Part shown: positions 27,044 to 35,996 of the stretch, piece after piece
Position numbering within the stretch: the stretch's first letter is position 1
How the letters are laid out: each line of letters begins with the position of its first letter
Source of the DNA: Methanofollis ethanolicus
GTDB taxonomy: Archaea; Halobacteriota; Methanomicrobia; Methanomicrobiales; Methanofollaceae
Direction of reading: 5' to 3'
Assembly: GCF_001571385.1 (NCBI RefSeq)
Contig: NZ_BCNW01000001.1
Coordinates: 1,178,001 to 1,242,000, forward strand
DNA length: 64,000 bases
Translations under genes and position numbers: made by a program
Notes under the pieces: generated by a model
The model's database searches: none
Told to the model about the DNA's origin: nothing
What the model saw: only the letters and a program-made list of their open reading frames with translations

Positions 27044-27993
27044 TGGCCAACCGGAAGGAAACCTTTGTCGGGGATATCGCCGATGGGGAGGAGGTCGACG
27101 GGATCTTTCTCATCAGGTCTGCCGAAGTGAAGCAGAAGAGGGACGGGAGTCCCTATATCCTGGCGCAGGTCGCCGACAGGACCGGGTCTCTCGCCTGCAA
27201 CATCTGGGGCGTGCAGGGGTACGGTGAGGCCGTTTCTACGGCGGCAGAAAAACTGAAGGTCGGGGCTGTCTACCGTATCCGGGGCTTTGCAAAGGCCTAC
27301 AACGGCGCGGTGCAGGTCTCGGTGAACGAAGGGATCGCCGACCTCGCAGAGGTGCCGCCCGACGAGGTCTCTGCGGCGGACTTCGTCTGTGCGCCGGTGA
27401 ACGAGGCCGAACTGAAGGGTGGTGTGCTGGCGATGGCCGGCGATATCGCCGATGGCGCACTGCGGGACCTGGTGCTCGAAGCGATCGCCGGCGCGGACGG
27501 GTTCTTCGTGAAACCTGCCGCGAAGTCGCGGCACCACGAGTATCGCGGCGGTCTTGCCGGACACACCCTGGAGACGGCCAGGATCGCGGCGGCGTCCTGC
27601 GATGCTGCCTGCATCTCTCTGGACCGTGACCTCATCGTTGCGGGGTCGCTCCTCCACGATATCGGGAAGGCGTTCTGCTTCGACGAGGCCGGGCTTGCCT
27701 TCACAGCGAGGGCCGAGTACGACCTCGTCGGCCATGTCACCATCGGCGTCTCCTATCTTACCCGGTTCCGTGGCCGCATTCCTGAGGAGCGCTTCTCCCA
27801 CCTGCTTCATATTGTCCAGGCCCACCACGGCCCCCATGGCGAGGTGCCCTGCCACACGCCGGAGGCATGGGCCGTCCACCTGGCGGACCTTACGAGCGCC
27901 ACCCTGCTCGAGGCGGCCGACGACCAGAAGGAGGCCGAACCCGGCACCCGGAAGAACGGATGGCGGAGCGGCGGCCCGGTCTGGCGATTCTGA
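27043..27993 (+). CDS. OB-fold plus HD-domain hydrolase, YhaM-like
   Basis: A 316-residue protein with an N-terminal OB fold (about 1-110; RDGSPYILAQVADRTGSLACNIWG) and a C-terminal HD domain, the architecture of the bacterial 3'-to-5' exoribonuclease YhaM. Metal ligands are visible: the first His in GGLAGHTLETARIA, His205-Asp206 in GSLLHDIGKAF, and later His residues in VQAHHGPHG. The ATG overlaps the ATPase stop by one base (TAATG), so expression is coupled. A nuclease or phosphohydrolase role on nucleic acid is inferred; the last 25 residues (after ADDQKEAEP) look unconserved. Confidence 0.88.
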   Translation: MANRKETFVGDIADGEEVDGIFLIRSAEVKQKRDGSPYILAQVADRTGSLACNIWGVQGYGEAVSTAAEKLKVGAVYRIRGFAKAYNGAVQVSVNEGIADLAEVPPDEVSAADFVCAPVNEAELKGGVLAMAGDIADGALRDLVLEAIAGADGFFVKPAAKSRHHEYRGGLAGHTLETARIAAASCDAACISLDRDLIVAGSLLHDIGKAFCFDEAGLAFTARAEYDLVGHVTIGVSYLTRFRGRIPEERFSHLLHIVQAHHGPHGEVPCHTPEAWAVHLADLTSATLLEAADDQKEAEPGTRKNGWRSGGPVWRF

Positions 27994-28161
27994 AGGGTTT
28001 TTATCTGACCCTTCCGAACGTGAAGGGTTCGAGAGGACGACAAAAGGGAGTCGAGAAAAAGGGAAAATCAAACAGGCCGCACCTGCCGCCCGTGCTCTGG
28101 ACCGGGAGTTCTCCAGAGCCATCCCATTTTTTTCGGGCCCTGTGAAGGCCTGCCCCAGGGA

Positions 28162-28419
28162 TCACTCTGCGACCGAAGGAGGGAACACAACGCCCCGCCA
28201 GGGAAGGCGACAGATCTCCGGGTCGGCAACCCTCGTCCTTCTCCCGACGAACGCCACCCGCGACGAAGCCGGGACAGCATGGATCTCGGCCGCGTAGCCG
28301 ATCTCCTCCTGCCAGGCCTGACAGGCCTCTTCATAGGAGGGGGTGATGCAGAGGGTCTTTCGGCTTTCCCTGTCGACAACGATGTAGCGCACCGCTCCCG
28401 GTGTAGGGGGGTTGTTCAT
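28162..28419 (-). CDS. Small hypothetical protein (85 aa)
   Basis: An 85-residue product not recognised as any family. The first half (RYIVVDRESRKTLCITPSYEEACQAWQEE) has the alternation of strand and helix expected of a small alpha/beta domain. The second half is basic and less regular. Upstream on the minus strand only a weak AGGA is found before the ATG. It sits alone between the OB-HD gene and a repeat block. It could be a lineage-specific protein; a spurious frame is possible. Confidence 0.5.
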   Translation of the reverse strand: MNNPPTPGAVRYIVVDRESRKTLCITPSYEEACQAWQEEIGYAAEIHAVPASSRVAFVGRRTRVADPEICRLPWRGVVFPPSVAE

Positions 28420-28851
28420 GATTATTCCTGTACAATGCCGGGAATGTAAATGAACAGGTTAAACTAACCCGAAAAAATAAGTTCCGGAGACGCCCCCGGC
28501 CCTATCCCGGGGGTTCCCGCTTGTCAATGTCCCCACTGGAATGAACGATGAACGGCTCTTTTGAAACCCTTAATTCCTCTTCTCCTGGCCTTGAAGGTGC
28601 CGGGAACCGGGCAATTCGCCGCCCCTCGGCTATCTTCGCCGTGGGGGGGGTCCGGGGGTCTCCCCCCGGCGAGAGAGAGCAGGGTAAAGTTTCTCGTATT
28701 GCGATAGGGGCGGGAAGGCGGCCGGTGATTGTTCTGAGGGGGTTTCCGTCCTCTGCCGATCCATCCCGTCGGGGCAAGGGTGTGAGCAGCCCCTCATGTT
28801 CACTCCAGAAGAGGAATGCAACAGAGCCCGATGAACCGAAAAAAAGAGGGT
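28420..28851. repeat. Gene-free block with mosaic GC-hairpin repeat (locus 2 of 7)
   Basis: No gene is supported between the small protein and hisD. The block holds a diverged form of the repeat start (GGCTCTTTTGAAACCCT, near 28555) and a perfect GC hairpin at 28652-28669 (CCGGGGG, 4-base loop, CCCCCGG). It also has the module TTGCGATAGGGGCGGGAAGG, shared with locus 1. The order of modules matches locus 1 read on the plus strand. Confidence 0.75.
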
Positions 28852-30108
28852 TCAGGCGTCCTTCCGCCTGCGGATCCTGACAGAGTTTGCATGGGCGTGG
28901 AGGCCCTCGGCAGAGGCGAGGTTCTCCACGATACCGCCGAGCCACTCAAGACCCTCCCTGCTGATCATCTGGACGGACGAGGTCTTACAGAAGTGGTGGA
29001 TGTCGAGTCCGGAGTAGACCTTCGCATAGCCCGCAGTCGGCAGGACATGGTTGGTGCCTGAGGCGTAGTCCCCGAAGGCGACGGCGGTGTACGGCCCGAC
29101 AAAGATGGAACCCGCGTTCCGCACCAAGGTGAGGGCCGCCATGGGGTCGGCGACCTGGATGGAGAGGTGCTCGGGTGCGATGTCGTCCATAGCGGCGATC
29201 GCCTCGTCGAGGTCGCGGACGACTACATAACCCGAGTGATCGAGGGCCTTCTCGATGATGGCGCGCCTCTCTGCCGTGGCCATCTGTCTCGTGATCTCTG
29301 CACCGACCTTCGCCGGGAGGGAGGGGTCGGTGGTCACCAGGATGCACCCGGCATGGGGGTCGTGCTCGGCCTGGGCGAGGACGTCAGCCGCGACGAACGC
29401 GGGCTTTGCCGTGGCGTCGGCAAGGATACCGATCTCCGAGGGGCCGGCCGGGAAGTCGATCTCGGCCTCTTCACGCAGCATCATCTTCGCCGCCGTCACA
29501 AAGACATTCCCTGGCCCGACGATCTTCTGGACCGGGTCGATCGTCTCCGTGCCGAGAGCCATCGCCGCGATCGCCTGTGCGCCGCCGACGCGGTAACACT
29601 CGTCCACACCGGCGATATCGAGGGCCACCAGGGTGAGGGGATGGATCGGGGGCGGGGAGCAGACGCAGATCTCTGCCACACCAGCCACCTGCGCCGGAAC
29701 CGTCGTCATCAGGGCGGTCGACGGATACGCGGCCCTGCCGCCCGGCACGTAGGCGCCGATGCGGTCGAGGGGCGTCGTCTTCACCCCGAGGATCACGCCC
29801 GGTTCCACCTCGTCGAGCCAGAGTGAGTGATTGCGCTGCAGTTCGTGGAAACGCCTGATATGCGCCTCGGCCTCGGCAAGACTCTCGACCATGGCGTCGT
29901 CCACCTCCTCGTACGCGCCCTCGAACTCCTCGGGGGCGACGGCAAGGTCCTCAAGGTCGATGTGGTCGAACTTCTTCGTGAGCGCGTAGAGCGCCTCGTC
30001 ACCGTCCTTCCGCACCGCATCGACGATACCGGCGACGGCGTCCTTCGCCCCTGCAAGGTCGGACCGCCGCTGGTTCTTCCATTCCTCTATGTCCAGCGCC
30101 TTCCACAT
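28852..30108 (-). CDS. hisD: Histidinol dehydrogenase
   Basis: Zinc- and NAD-dependent enzyme for the last two oxidations of histidine synthesis (histidinol to histidine). The 418-residue product shows YVPGGRAAYPSTALMTTVPAQVAG, the KIVGPGNVFVTAAK segment, FPAGPSEIGILADATA, AQAEHDPHAGCILVT with zinc-ligand residues, and HVLPTAGYAKVYSGL near the C-terminus. Length is standard. It stands alone on the minus strand, divergent from wtpA with about 130 bp between. Confidence 0.96.
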   Translation of the reverse strand: MWKALDIEEWKNQRRSDLAGAKDAVAGIVDAVRKDGDEALYALTKKFDHIDLEDLAVAPEEFEGAYEEVDDAMVESLAEAEAHIRRFHELQRNHSLWLDEVEPGVILGVKTTPLDRIGAYVPGGRAAYPSTALMTTVPAQVAGVAEICVCSPPPIHPLTLVALDIAGVDECYRVGGAQAIAAMALGTETIDPVQKIVGPGNVFVTAAKMMLREEAEIDFPAGPSEIGILADATAKPAFVAADVLAQAEHDPHAGCILVTTDPSLPAKVGAEITRQMATAERRAIIEKALDHSGYVVVRDLDEAIAAMDDIAPEHLSIQVADPMAALTLVRNAGSIFVGPYTAVAFGDYASGTNHVLPTAGYAKVYSGLDIHHFCKTSSVQMISREGLEWLGGIVENLASAEGLHAHANSVRIRRRKDA

Positions 30109-30185
30109 AGTACGGAAATGTTCGGCGCAGGGAGGGTTAAGACTTGCCGTGACCGTACAGATGACCCGGTTAATGGCGTTTCCTT

Positions 30186-30229
30186 AACTCGACACACATA
30201 AAAAGAGTTATCAGGAATTATATCGAGTT
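30186..30229 (+). promoter_or_regulatory. wtpA promoter with flanking 7-bp inverted repeat (candidate operator)
   Basis: AACTCGA (30186-30192) and TCGAGTT (30223-30229) are perfect inverted copies flanking a TATA-like ACATAAAAAG (about 30195-30204). The second arm ends 8 bp before the wtpA ATG at 30238. The position over the TATA box and probable start site suits a repressor such as a metal-oxyanion regulator; this is inference. Confidence 0.4.
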
Positions 30230-30237
30230 TATACCTC

Positions 30238-31311
30238 ATGAATAGTAAAATTGTGACCTTTTCAACGGTATTGATCCTCTGCGCCGCCATATTCCTCTGC
30301 GGCTGCACGACCACCCCGCAGTCCGACAGTGGCAACCAGACACCTGCGGGAACCACCGCACCGGTAGAGACGACGGCCGCCGCGGCCGGTCAGATTATCA
30401 CTGTCTACCATGCAGGCAGCCTCGCCGCCCCCTTCGAAGAACTCGAAAAGCAGTATGAGACGGCGCATCCGGGCGTCGACGTCAGGCTCGTCCCCGGCGG
30501 CTCGACTAAACTCGTCAAGGACATCACCGACCTCGGCAAGAGCGCCGACGTCTTTGCATCGGCCGACTACACCCTCATCCCCACGTTGATGATGCCAACC
30601 TCTGCCGACTGGTACGTGACCTTTGCGAAGAACCAGATCGTGCTCTGCTACACCAACCAGAGCAAGTACGCCGGTGAGGTCAACGCCGACACCTGGTACA
30701 CCATCCTGGAGAAGCCCGACGTTCAGTGGGCCTGCTCCGACCCGAACCTCGACCCCTGCGGCTACCGCTCCCTGATGGCGATCCAGCTCGCGGAGCAGCA
30801 CTATGGTAACGACACCATCTTCGACAGGGTCGTCTCCGAGCACTCGAACATCACGGTGACTGAAGAGAACGGCACCTACACGCTCCTCGCCACCTCCCCC
30901 GAACCGAAGGACACCTTCCAGATCAGACCGAAGTCGGTCGAACTTGTCCAGATGCTCCAGAACGGCGGCATCGACTATGCCTGGGAGTACCGCTCGGTCG
31001 CCGAACAGAACGGCCTCAACTTCGTCGAACTCCCTGAGGCGATCGACCTCTCCTCGGTGACGTACGCCGACGACTATGCAAAGGTGACGATCGAGACTGC
31101 CGGCGGCCTCATGACCGCAAAGCCGATCGTCTACGGCGCGACCGTGCCGAAGAACGCGGAGAACCCTGAGGGCGGCATCGCATTCGTCCAGATGCTCGTC
31201 GGCAGCGAAGGGCAGGCGGTCATGAACGCGCAGGGCCAGCCCCCGATCGTCCCGGCCGGCGGTTTCGGCACTGTCCCGGCCGAACTGAAGGCCCTCACCG
31301 CTTCCCCCTGA
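30238..31311 (+). CDS. wtpA: Tungstate/molybdate ABC transporter, substrate-binding lipoprotein
   Basis: A 357-residue extracellular binding protein of the ModA/WtpA class. It has an N-terminal hydrophobic signal ending in a lipobox-like FLCGC (residues 18-22), then a Thr/Ala/Pro-rich linker (23-50) typical of membrane-tethered archaeal proteins. The binding domain contains YHAGSLAAPFEELEKQY, VPGGSTKLVKDITDLGKSADVFASAD, where oxyanion-binding Ser and Ala residues lie, and ACSDPNLDPCGYRSL. WtpA and ModA cannot be cleanly separated by eye; the PGGST segment and archaeal origin favour WtpA. First gene of wtpABC. Confidence 0.9.
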   Translation: MNSKIVTFSTVLILCAAIFLCGCTTTPQSDSGNQTPAGTTAPVETTAAAAGQIITVYHAGSLAAPFEELEKQYETAHPGVDVRLVPGGSTKLVKDITDLGKSADVFASADYTLIPTLMMPTSADWYVTFAKNQIVLCYTNQSKYAGEVNADTWYTILEKPDVQWACSDPNLDPCGYRSLMAIQLAEQHYGNDTIFDRVVSEHSNITVTEENGTYTLLATSPEPKDTFQIRPKSVELVQMLQNGGIDYAWEYRSVAEQNGLNFVELPEAIDLSSVTYADDYAKVTIETAGGLMTAKPIVYGATVPKNAENPEGGIAFVQMLVGSEGQAVMNAQGQPPIVPAGGFGTVPAELKALTASP

Positions 31312-31318
31312 ACTCTCC

Positions 31319-31326
31319 TTTTTTTT
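31319..31326 (+). terminator. T8 tract between wtpA and wtpB
   Basis: Eight consecutive T residues lie immediately after the wtpA stop and 3 bp before the wtpB ATG. Archaeal RNA polymerase terminates on U-runs of this length, so this could cut transcription after wtpA and leave more binding protein than permease. It also means that wtpB lacks a Shine-Dalgarno sequence. Confidence 0.4.
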
Positions 31327-31329
31327 ACC

Positions 31330-32128
31330 ATGGCCCAGACCTCAGTACTCCGTGACCTCTGCCTGGTCTCCTTCTCTCTCATCGGCGGCGTGATCCTTGG
31401 CCTCACCGTCCTCTCCCTCCTCTCGATGACCGTGAAGGAACTCTCCGATATCCCCCATCTCCTCAAGGTCGCCTCTGACGCGAAGGTGGTCGACTCCGTC
31501 GTCCTGACGATGGGAGCAGGGCTGAACGCCGTCCTCATCCTCCTCATCCTCGGCATCCCCCTTGCATATGTCCTCGCACGGACCGACTTCCGCGGCAAAG
31601 GGGTCGTGGAGAGCATCGTCGACATCCCCCTCATCCTCCCGCACACCGTGGCGGGCATCCTCGTCTACCTGTTGTTCATGCGCCGCGGCCTCATCGGCGC
31701 CCCATTCTATGCAGTCGGCATCTCTTTCGAGGACGCCTACCCGGGCATCGTCGTCGCCATGGTCTTCGTGGCCTCGCCGTACTTCGTCAACGCGGTGCGG
31801 GAGGGCTTTGAGAAGGTGCCTATCCACCTCGAAAACGTGGCCCGGACTCTCGGGGCCTCGCGGTTCACGGCCTTTCGCACTGTTGTCCTCCCTCTTGCAG
31901 CCCGCGACATCTTCAACGGGAGCATCCTTGCCTGGGGGAGGGCGATCGGGGAGTTCGCCGCGATCATCATGATCGCCTACTATCCGATGGTCATCTCCAC
32001 CCTCATCTACTACCGGTTCACGACGAGCGGGATCAAGGAGAGCAGCACCGTCGCTTTCGTGATGATCCTCGCCTGTTTCACCGTCTTTATCGTCCTGCGG
32101 ACAGCAAGCCGCTTTATCGGGAGGAAAT

Positions 32129-32142
<14 letters not shown>
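31330..32142 (+). CDS. wtpB: Tungstate/molybdate ABC transporter permease
   Basis: A 270-residue membrane permease with about six hydrophobic spans. The binding-protein-dependent transport signature (EAA loop) is visible in VARTLGASRFTAFRTVVLPLAARDIF. The segment VDIPLILPHTVAGILVYLLF is typical of ModB/WtpB permeases. Its end overlaps wtpC by 14 bp, so the two are translationally coupled. No ribosome-binding site precedes its ATG; a T8 tract fills that position. Confidence 0.92.
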
Positions 32143-33196
<1,054 letters not shown>

Positions 33197-33235
33197 CCGT
33201 CACCCCCATAAATCTCTTTTTCCATAGTACCTCCC

Positions 33236-33694
33236 ATGCAGGAGAGCAGGAACCCCCTTGCCGGGAGAACAGGCAGACTGCGTGTGCATGCCGTCGCACG
33301 CGGCCGGGTGCAGGGTGTCGGCTACAGGAGTTATGTCAGCGGGTGTGCGGCCAGGAGCGGCGTCGCGGGATATGTGAGAAACCTCCCCGACGGCACGGTC
33401 GAGATGGTGGCCGAGGGGGATGCCGACGACCTTGCAGCCTTTCTCGAAGAGGTCCAGGCGCGGGGCGAACCGGTGATCGCGGTCGAGGACCTGACGGTCG
33501 AAGTCTCTGACCCCACCGGGGAGTTCACCGGCTTCGAGGCACGTTTCGGGGACAGGAAGGAGGAACTCTTCAAGAGGAGCATGCTCGCCCTCGACCTGAT
33601 GAAGGCGCTCCTGAAGACAGAGCAGGAGATGCTTGCCGAGCAGAGGAGGACGAACGCACTCCTGGAAGAATGTGTCAGAGGGGGCAGGAAGTAA
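33236..33694 (+). CDS. Acylphosphatase with an added C-terminal helical extension
   Basis: Residues 14-103 form an acylphosphatase domain, with the phosphate-binding loop VARGRVQGVGYRSYV, in which the Arg is catalytic, and the catalytic Asn in VAGYVRNLPDGTVEMVAEGD. The enzyme hydrolyses acyl-phosphates. The product is 152 residues, while the family is usually about 90. A 13-residue basic N-terminal extension and a roughly 48-residue C-terminal helical, probably coiled-coil tail (KRSMLALDLMKALLKTEQEM) are extra. The tail may oligomerise the protein or bind a partner. The ATG at 33236 is taken; the domain itself would allow a start near residue 14. Confidence 0.88.
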   Translation: MQESRNPLAGRTGRLRVHAVARGRVQGVGYRSYVSGCAARSGVAGYVRNLPDGTVEMVAEGDADDLAAFLEEVQARGEPVIAVEDLTVEVSDPTGEFTGFEARFGDRKEELFKRSMLALDLMKALLKTEQEMLAEQRRTNALLEECVRGGRK

Positions 33695-33836
33695 AAAAGG
33701 TTCAGGGGATTCGCTCAGTCCATCGTGTGGAGATGCCGGTCAACCTCTCCAGAACTCTTTTGATCACCCCTGCCTTTCATAGCATCAGAGAGCATCCCGC
33801 AGATGAGACGTCGGGATCTCCCCGGATAAAAAAAAT

Positions 33837-34043
33837 CTACTCCTCAGGCCAGAACCAGAGGATATGGCCGCAGTGCTCGCATATGTAATTGACCGCGTTC
33901 CTGTTTGCCCAGTCGAGGCCAAAGAGAGTCGCCCCGGCCGTGTTCATCAGGGTTGTGCGCGTCCAGAAACGGTTCCTGCCGCAGATCGGGCAGACAAGGG
34001 GGACGCCCTTCACCTCGTATTCCTGTGACTCGTGGGTTGTCAT
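33837..34043 (-). CDS. Small zinc-ribbon protein (68 aa)
   Basis: A 68-residue protein with two Cys pairs, CPICGRNRFW (residues about 18-27) and CEHCGHILWFW (55-65), which form a classical zinc ribbon. The middle (TTLMNTAGATLFGLDWANRNAVNY) is predicted compact. Small ribbons of this type often bind nucleic acid or protein; no specific role can be read. Its 3' end faces the acylphosphatase gene across 142 bp. A SemiSWEET gene lies 52 bp upstream on the same strand. Confidence 0.85.
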   Translation of the reverse strand: MTTHESQEYEVKGVPLVCPICGRNRFWTRTTLMNTAGATLFGLDWANRNAVNYICEHCGHILWFWPEE

Positions 34044-34095
34044 ATGATACTCCGCAGGAGAAGAGATCTGAGACGCGCCAGATATACTCTGCCAC

Positions 34096-34350
34096 TCACC
34101 CCGACCGCATCTTCACCACCCCGATCACGGCGACCATGGCAGCGGTCACGCCGTTGGTGACGGCGATCGCCGCGTCGTCCCGCAGGGCACCATACACAAA
34201 CCAGAGTATGAGACCGGTGAAGAGGAGGAAGAGCATCAGGGCCGAGAAGTCGCGGGCCGAGCGCGTGCGCAGTGTCCGTGCCACCTGGGGGAAGAAGGAG
34301 ACGGCGGTACAGAGACCGGCGCAAAAGCCAATGAGCATGGTCGCGTCCAT
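34096..34350 (-). CDS. SemiSWEET-type (PQ-loop) transporter
   Basis: An 84-residue protein with three hydrophobic helices (about 3-21, 37-55, 62-79), the exact architecture of SemiSWEET half-transporters that dimerise to move small sugars. The conserved proline-glutamine motif is in AVSFFPQVARTLRTRSARDFS (FFPQ), and the following SAxDFS is typical. The functional Trp/Asn region is represented by ILWFVYGALRDDAAIAVTNGV. Its substrate in a methanogen is unknown; sugar is only the family precedent. Confidence 0.85.
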   Translation of the reverse strand: MDATMLIGFCAGLCTAVSFFPQVARTLRTRSARDFSALMLFLLFTGLILWFVYGALRDDAAIAVTNGVTAAMVAVIGVVKMRSG

Positions 34351-34453
34351 GCACCCCCCTGTCTCTCTCCCCCCTTAAACCCATGCCGTGAAGAGTATCT
34401 GACGCACACAGATCGCCGCGTTTATATTCTGCTTGACAGAGGAAGAAGATGCT

Positions 34454-34639
34454 ATGATCGTGGTTGTGCGGCTGGTCACCGGGAAGATGGAGGAACGCGA
34501 GTACCCGGACACGATGTTCTTTGCAATCGGTGACACCCTGCCCGACGGTGCCGAGGTGGTCGACCTCCCATACCCAGACGACATCGACGAGGACCTCGTC
34601 GCCACCGGGACGTATGACGAGGACGATCTCATCGACTGA
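34454..34639 (+). CDS. Small acidic hypothetical protein (61 aa)
   Basis: A 61-residue, very acidic product (MIVVVRLVTGKMEEREYPDT then a tail of DDIDEDLVATGTYDEDDLID). The N-terminal half is predicted as a beta hairpin. GGAAGAAGA lies 5-10 bases before ATG 34454, which I prefer over the in-frame TTG at 34433. I do not recognise the family. It is divergent from the SemiSWEET gene and 110 bp upstream of the flavin reductase. Confidence 0.65.
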   Translation: MIVVVRLVTGKMEEREYPDTMFFAIGDTLPDGAEVVDLPYPDDIDEDLVATGTYDEDDLID

Positions 34640-34749
34640 GCGCCTCCCTGAAGAGACAGGTGATCTCTGCGGACCCGCCGCCCCGGTGCGCCTACGCACT
34701 CATATGTTTTTCAGAAGACGTATTAACAAATCCCGATAACATGTGAAAC

Positions 34750-35334
34750 ATGGAACTGCAGCCACACAGACGGGAGGGCGTCCTCCCGCTGCCAGTCGTC
34801 CTCATCTCGACCATCTCCCCCGGGGGCGTCCTCAATGCCGCCCCCTGGGGAAACATCACCCCGATCTTGCGGCCTCTCGACGAGATCGTCCTTGCTTCCT
34901 GGGTGAAGCGGGACACCCTCGACAATATCAGGGCAACAGGGGAGTTCGTCGTCAATGTCCCGACCGCCGACATGAGCCGCGAGGTCATGGTCTGCGCCCG
35001 GAACTATCCTCCTGAGATCGACGAGTTTGCGGAAGCGGGTCTCACGCCCCACCCCTCGAAGGCCGTGCGCCCGCCCGGCATCGAGGGGTGCATCGCATGG
35101 ATGGAGTGCCGCCTCGTCGAGGAGATCTGCAGGGAAAAATATGTGCTCGTCATCGGGAAGGTCGAGCACCTCGAAGGTAACGACCGGTACTTCACCCCTG
35201 ACGGAGAGATGGACCCTGCCGCCCGGCCCCTCTGCATGATCTGCGGGAACAAGGGGATGCAGTTCGCCTATCCGGAACCGACCGGGCACGTTGCCTCCTA
35301 TGCCGAAATGTTTCTCAAAAAGGAGAGAAAATGA
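34750..35334 (+). CDS. Flavin reductase-like FMN-binding protein
   Basis: A 194-residue split-barrel flavoprotein of the flavin reductase / flavoredoxin family, common in anaerobic archaea. Seen: PLPVVLISTISPGGVLNAAPWGNI at the N-terminus, where Ser and Asn residues of this segment hold FMN phosphate, then KRDTLDNIRATGEFVVNVP. The C-terminal segment CGNKGMQFAYPEP is usual for the archaeal subgroup. It overlaps the methyltransferase start by 4 bp (ATGA). The physiological electron donor is unknown. Confidence 0.88.
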   Translation: MELQPHRREGVLPLPVVLISTISPGGVLNAAPWGNITPILRPLDEIVLASWVKRDTLDNIRATGEFVVNVPTADMSREVMVCARNYPPEIDEFAEAGLTPHPSKAVRPPGIEGCIAWMECRLVEEICREKYVLVIGKVEHLEGNDRYFTPDGEMDPAARPLCMICGNKGMQFAYPEPTGHVASYAEMFLKKERK

Positions 35335-35996
35335 AGGGCGAAGAGCACTTCCACGACCGCGCCGACGCCTACGAGGACCTGATCATTGGAATTGTCCCTG
35401 ATGCACAAAGTTTCTTTGGAGCGGTCGTCTCATCTGTTCCCGGAGAAGAGGTCTCGGTCCTCGAACTCGGGAGCGGCACCGGTTATGTGACAGAGATGGT
35501 GCTCCGCGCCAACCCGGCGGCGGCAGTCACCTGCATCGACATGGACCCGGCCATGCTCGCCGTGGCGCGGAGAAAAGAGGCCCTCGGAGCGGTCTCGTTT
35601 CTCGAAGGCGACTTCAGAGACGTCTGGCCTGAGGGGCAGTTCGATATCGTCCTCACCTCCCTCTGCCTCCACCATCTCCCTGACCGGGATCGTGCCGCCG
35701 TCGTCAGGCGCATCCGCGAGACCCTGAGGCCGGGCGGGGTCTTTGTCAACGGCGACGTCTTCCGGGGGGTGACGCCGGAAGAGGAGGATGCAGACTGCCG
35801 TCTCTGGCGGCAGGCGATGGCGGAAAACGGCCTTCCCATCGGAGAAATAGAATTGATGCTCGCAAAAAGGAAGAGGAACGCCACCTGCCTGGACACCCTC
35901 CCCGGTTACCTGCAGAAGATGAAGGACGCCGGCTTCAGGCAGATCACGCACCCCTACCGCCACAGCATCTATGCCGTCGTTGTCGGCGTCCGGTGA
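35331..35996 (+). CDS. Class I SAM-dependent methyltransferase
   Basis: A 221-residue Rossmann-fold methyltransferase. SAM-binding motif I is VLELGSGTGYVTEMVL (about residues 43-58), the acidic residue after strand 2 is in CIDMDPAM, motif III-like DFRDVWPEGQFDIVLTSLCLHHL, and LRPGGVFVNGD follows. The region after residue 140 (EEDADCRLWRQAMAENG) is of the type seen in UbiE-like and tRNA/metabolite methyltransferases. Substrate not assignable. Coupled to the flavin reductase by a 4-bp overlap. Confidence 0.88.
   Translation: MKGEEHFHDRADAYEDLIIGIVPDAQSFFGAVVSSVPGEEVSVLELGSGTGYVTEMVLRANPAAAVTCIDMDPAMLAVARRKEALGAVSFLEGDFRDVWPEGQFDIVLTSLCLHHLPDRDRAAVVRRIRETLRPGGVFVNGDVFRGVTPEEEDADCRLWRQAMAENGLPIGEIELMLAKRKRNATCLDTLPGYLQKMKDAGFRQITHPYRHSIYAVVVGVR

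Noticed and set aside
18571-27993. A complete BREX phage-defence locus
   Set aside because: Only a BrxD-like ATPase is present. There is no pglZ, pglX methylase, brxC/pglY, brxL or helicase in the window.
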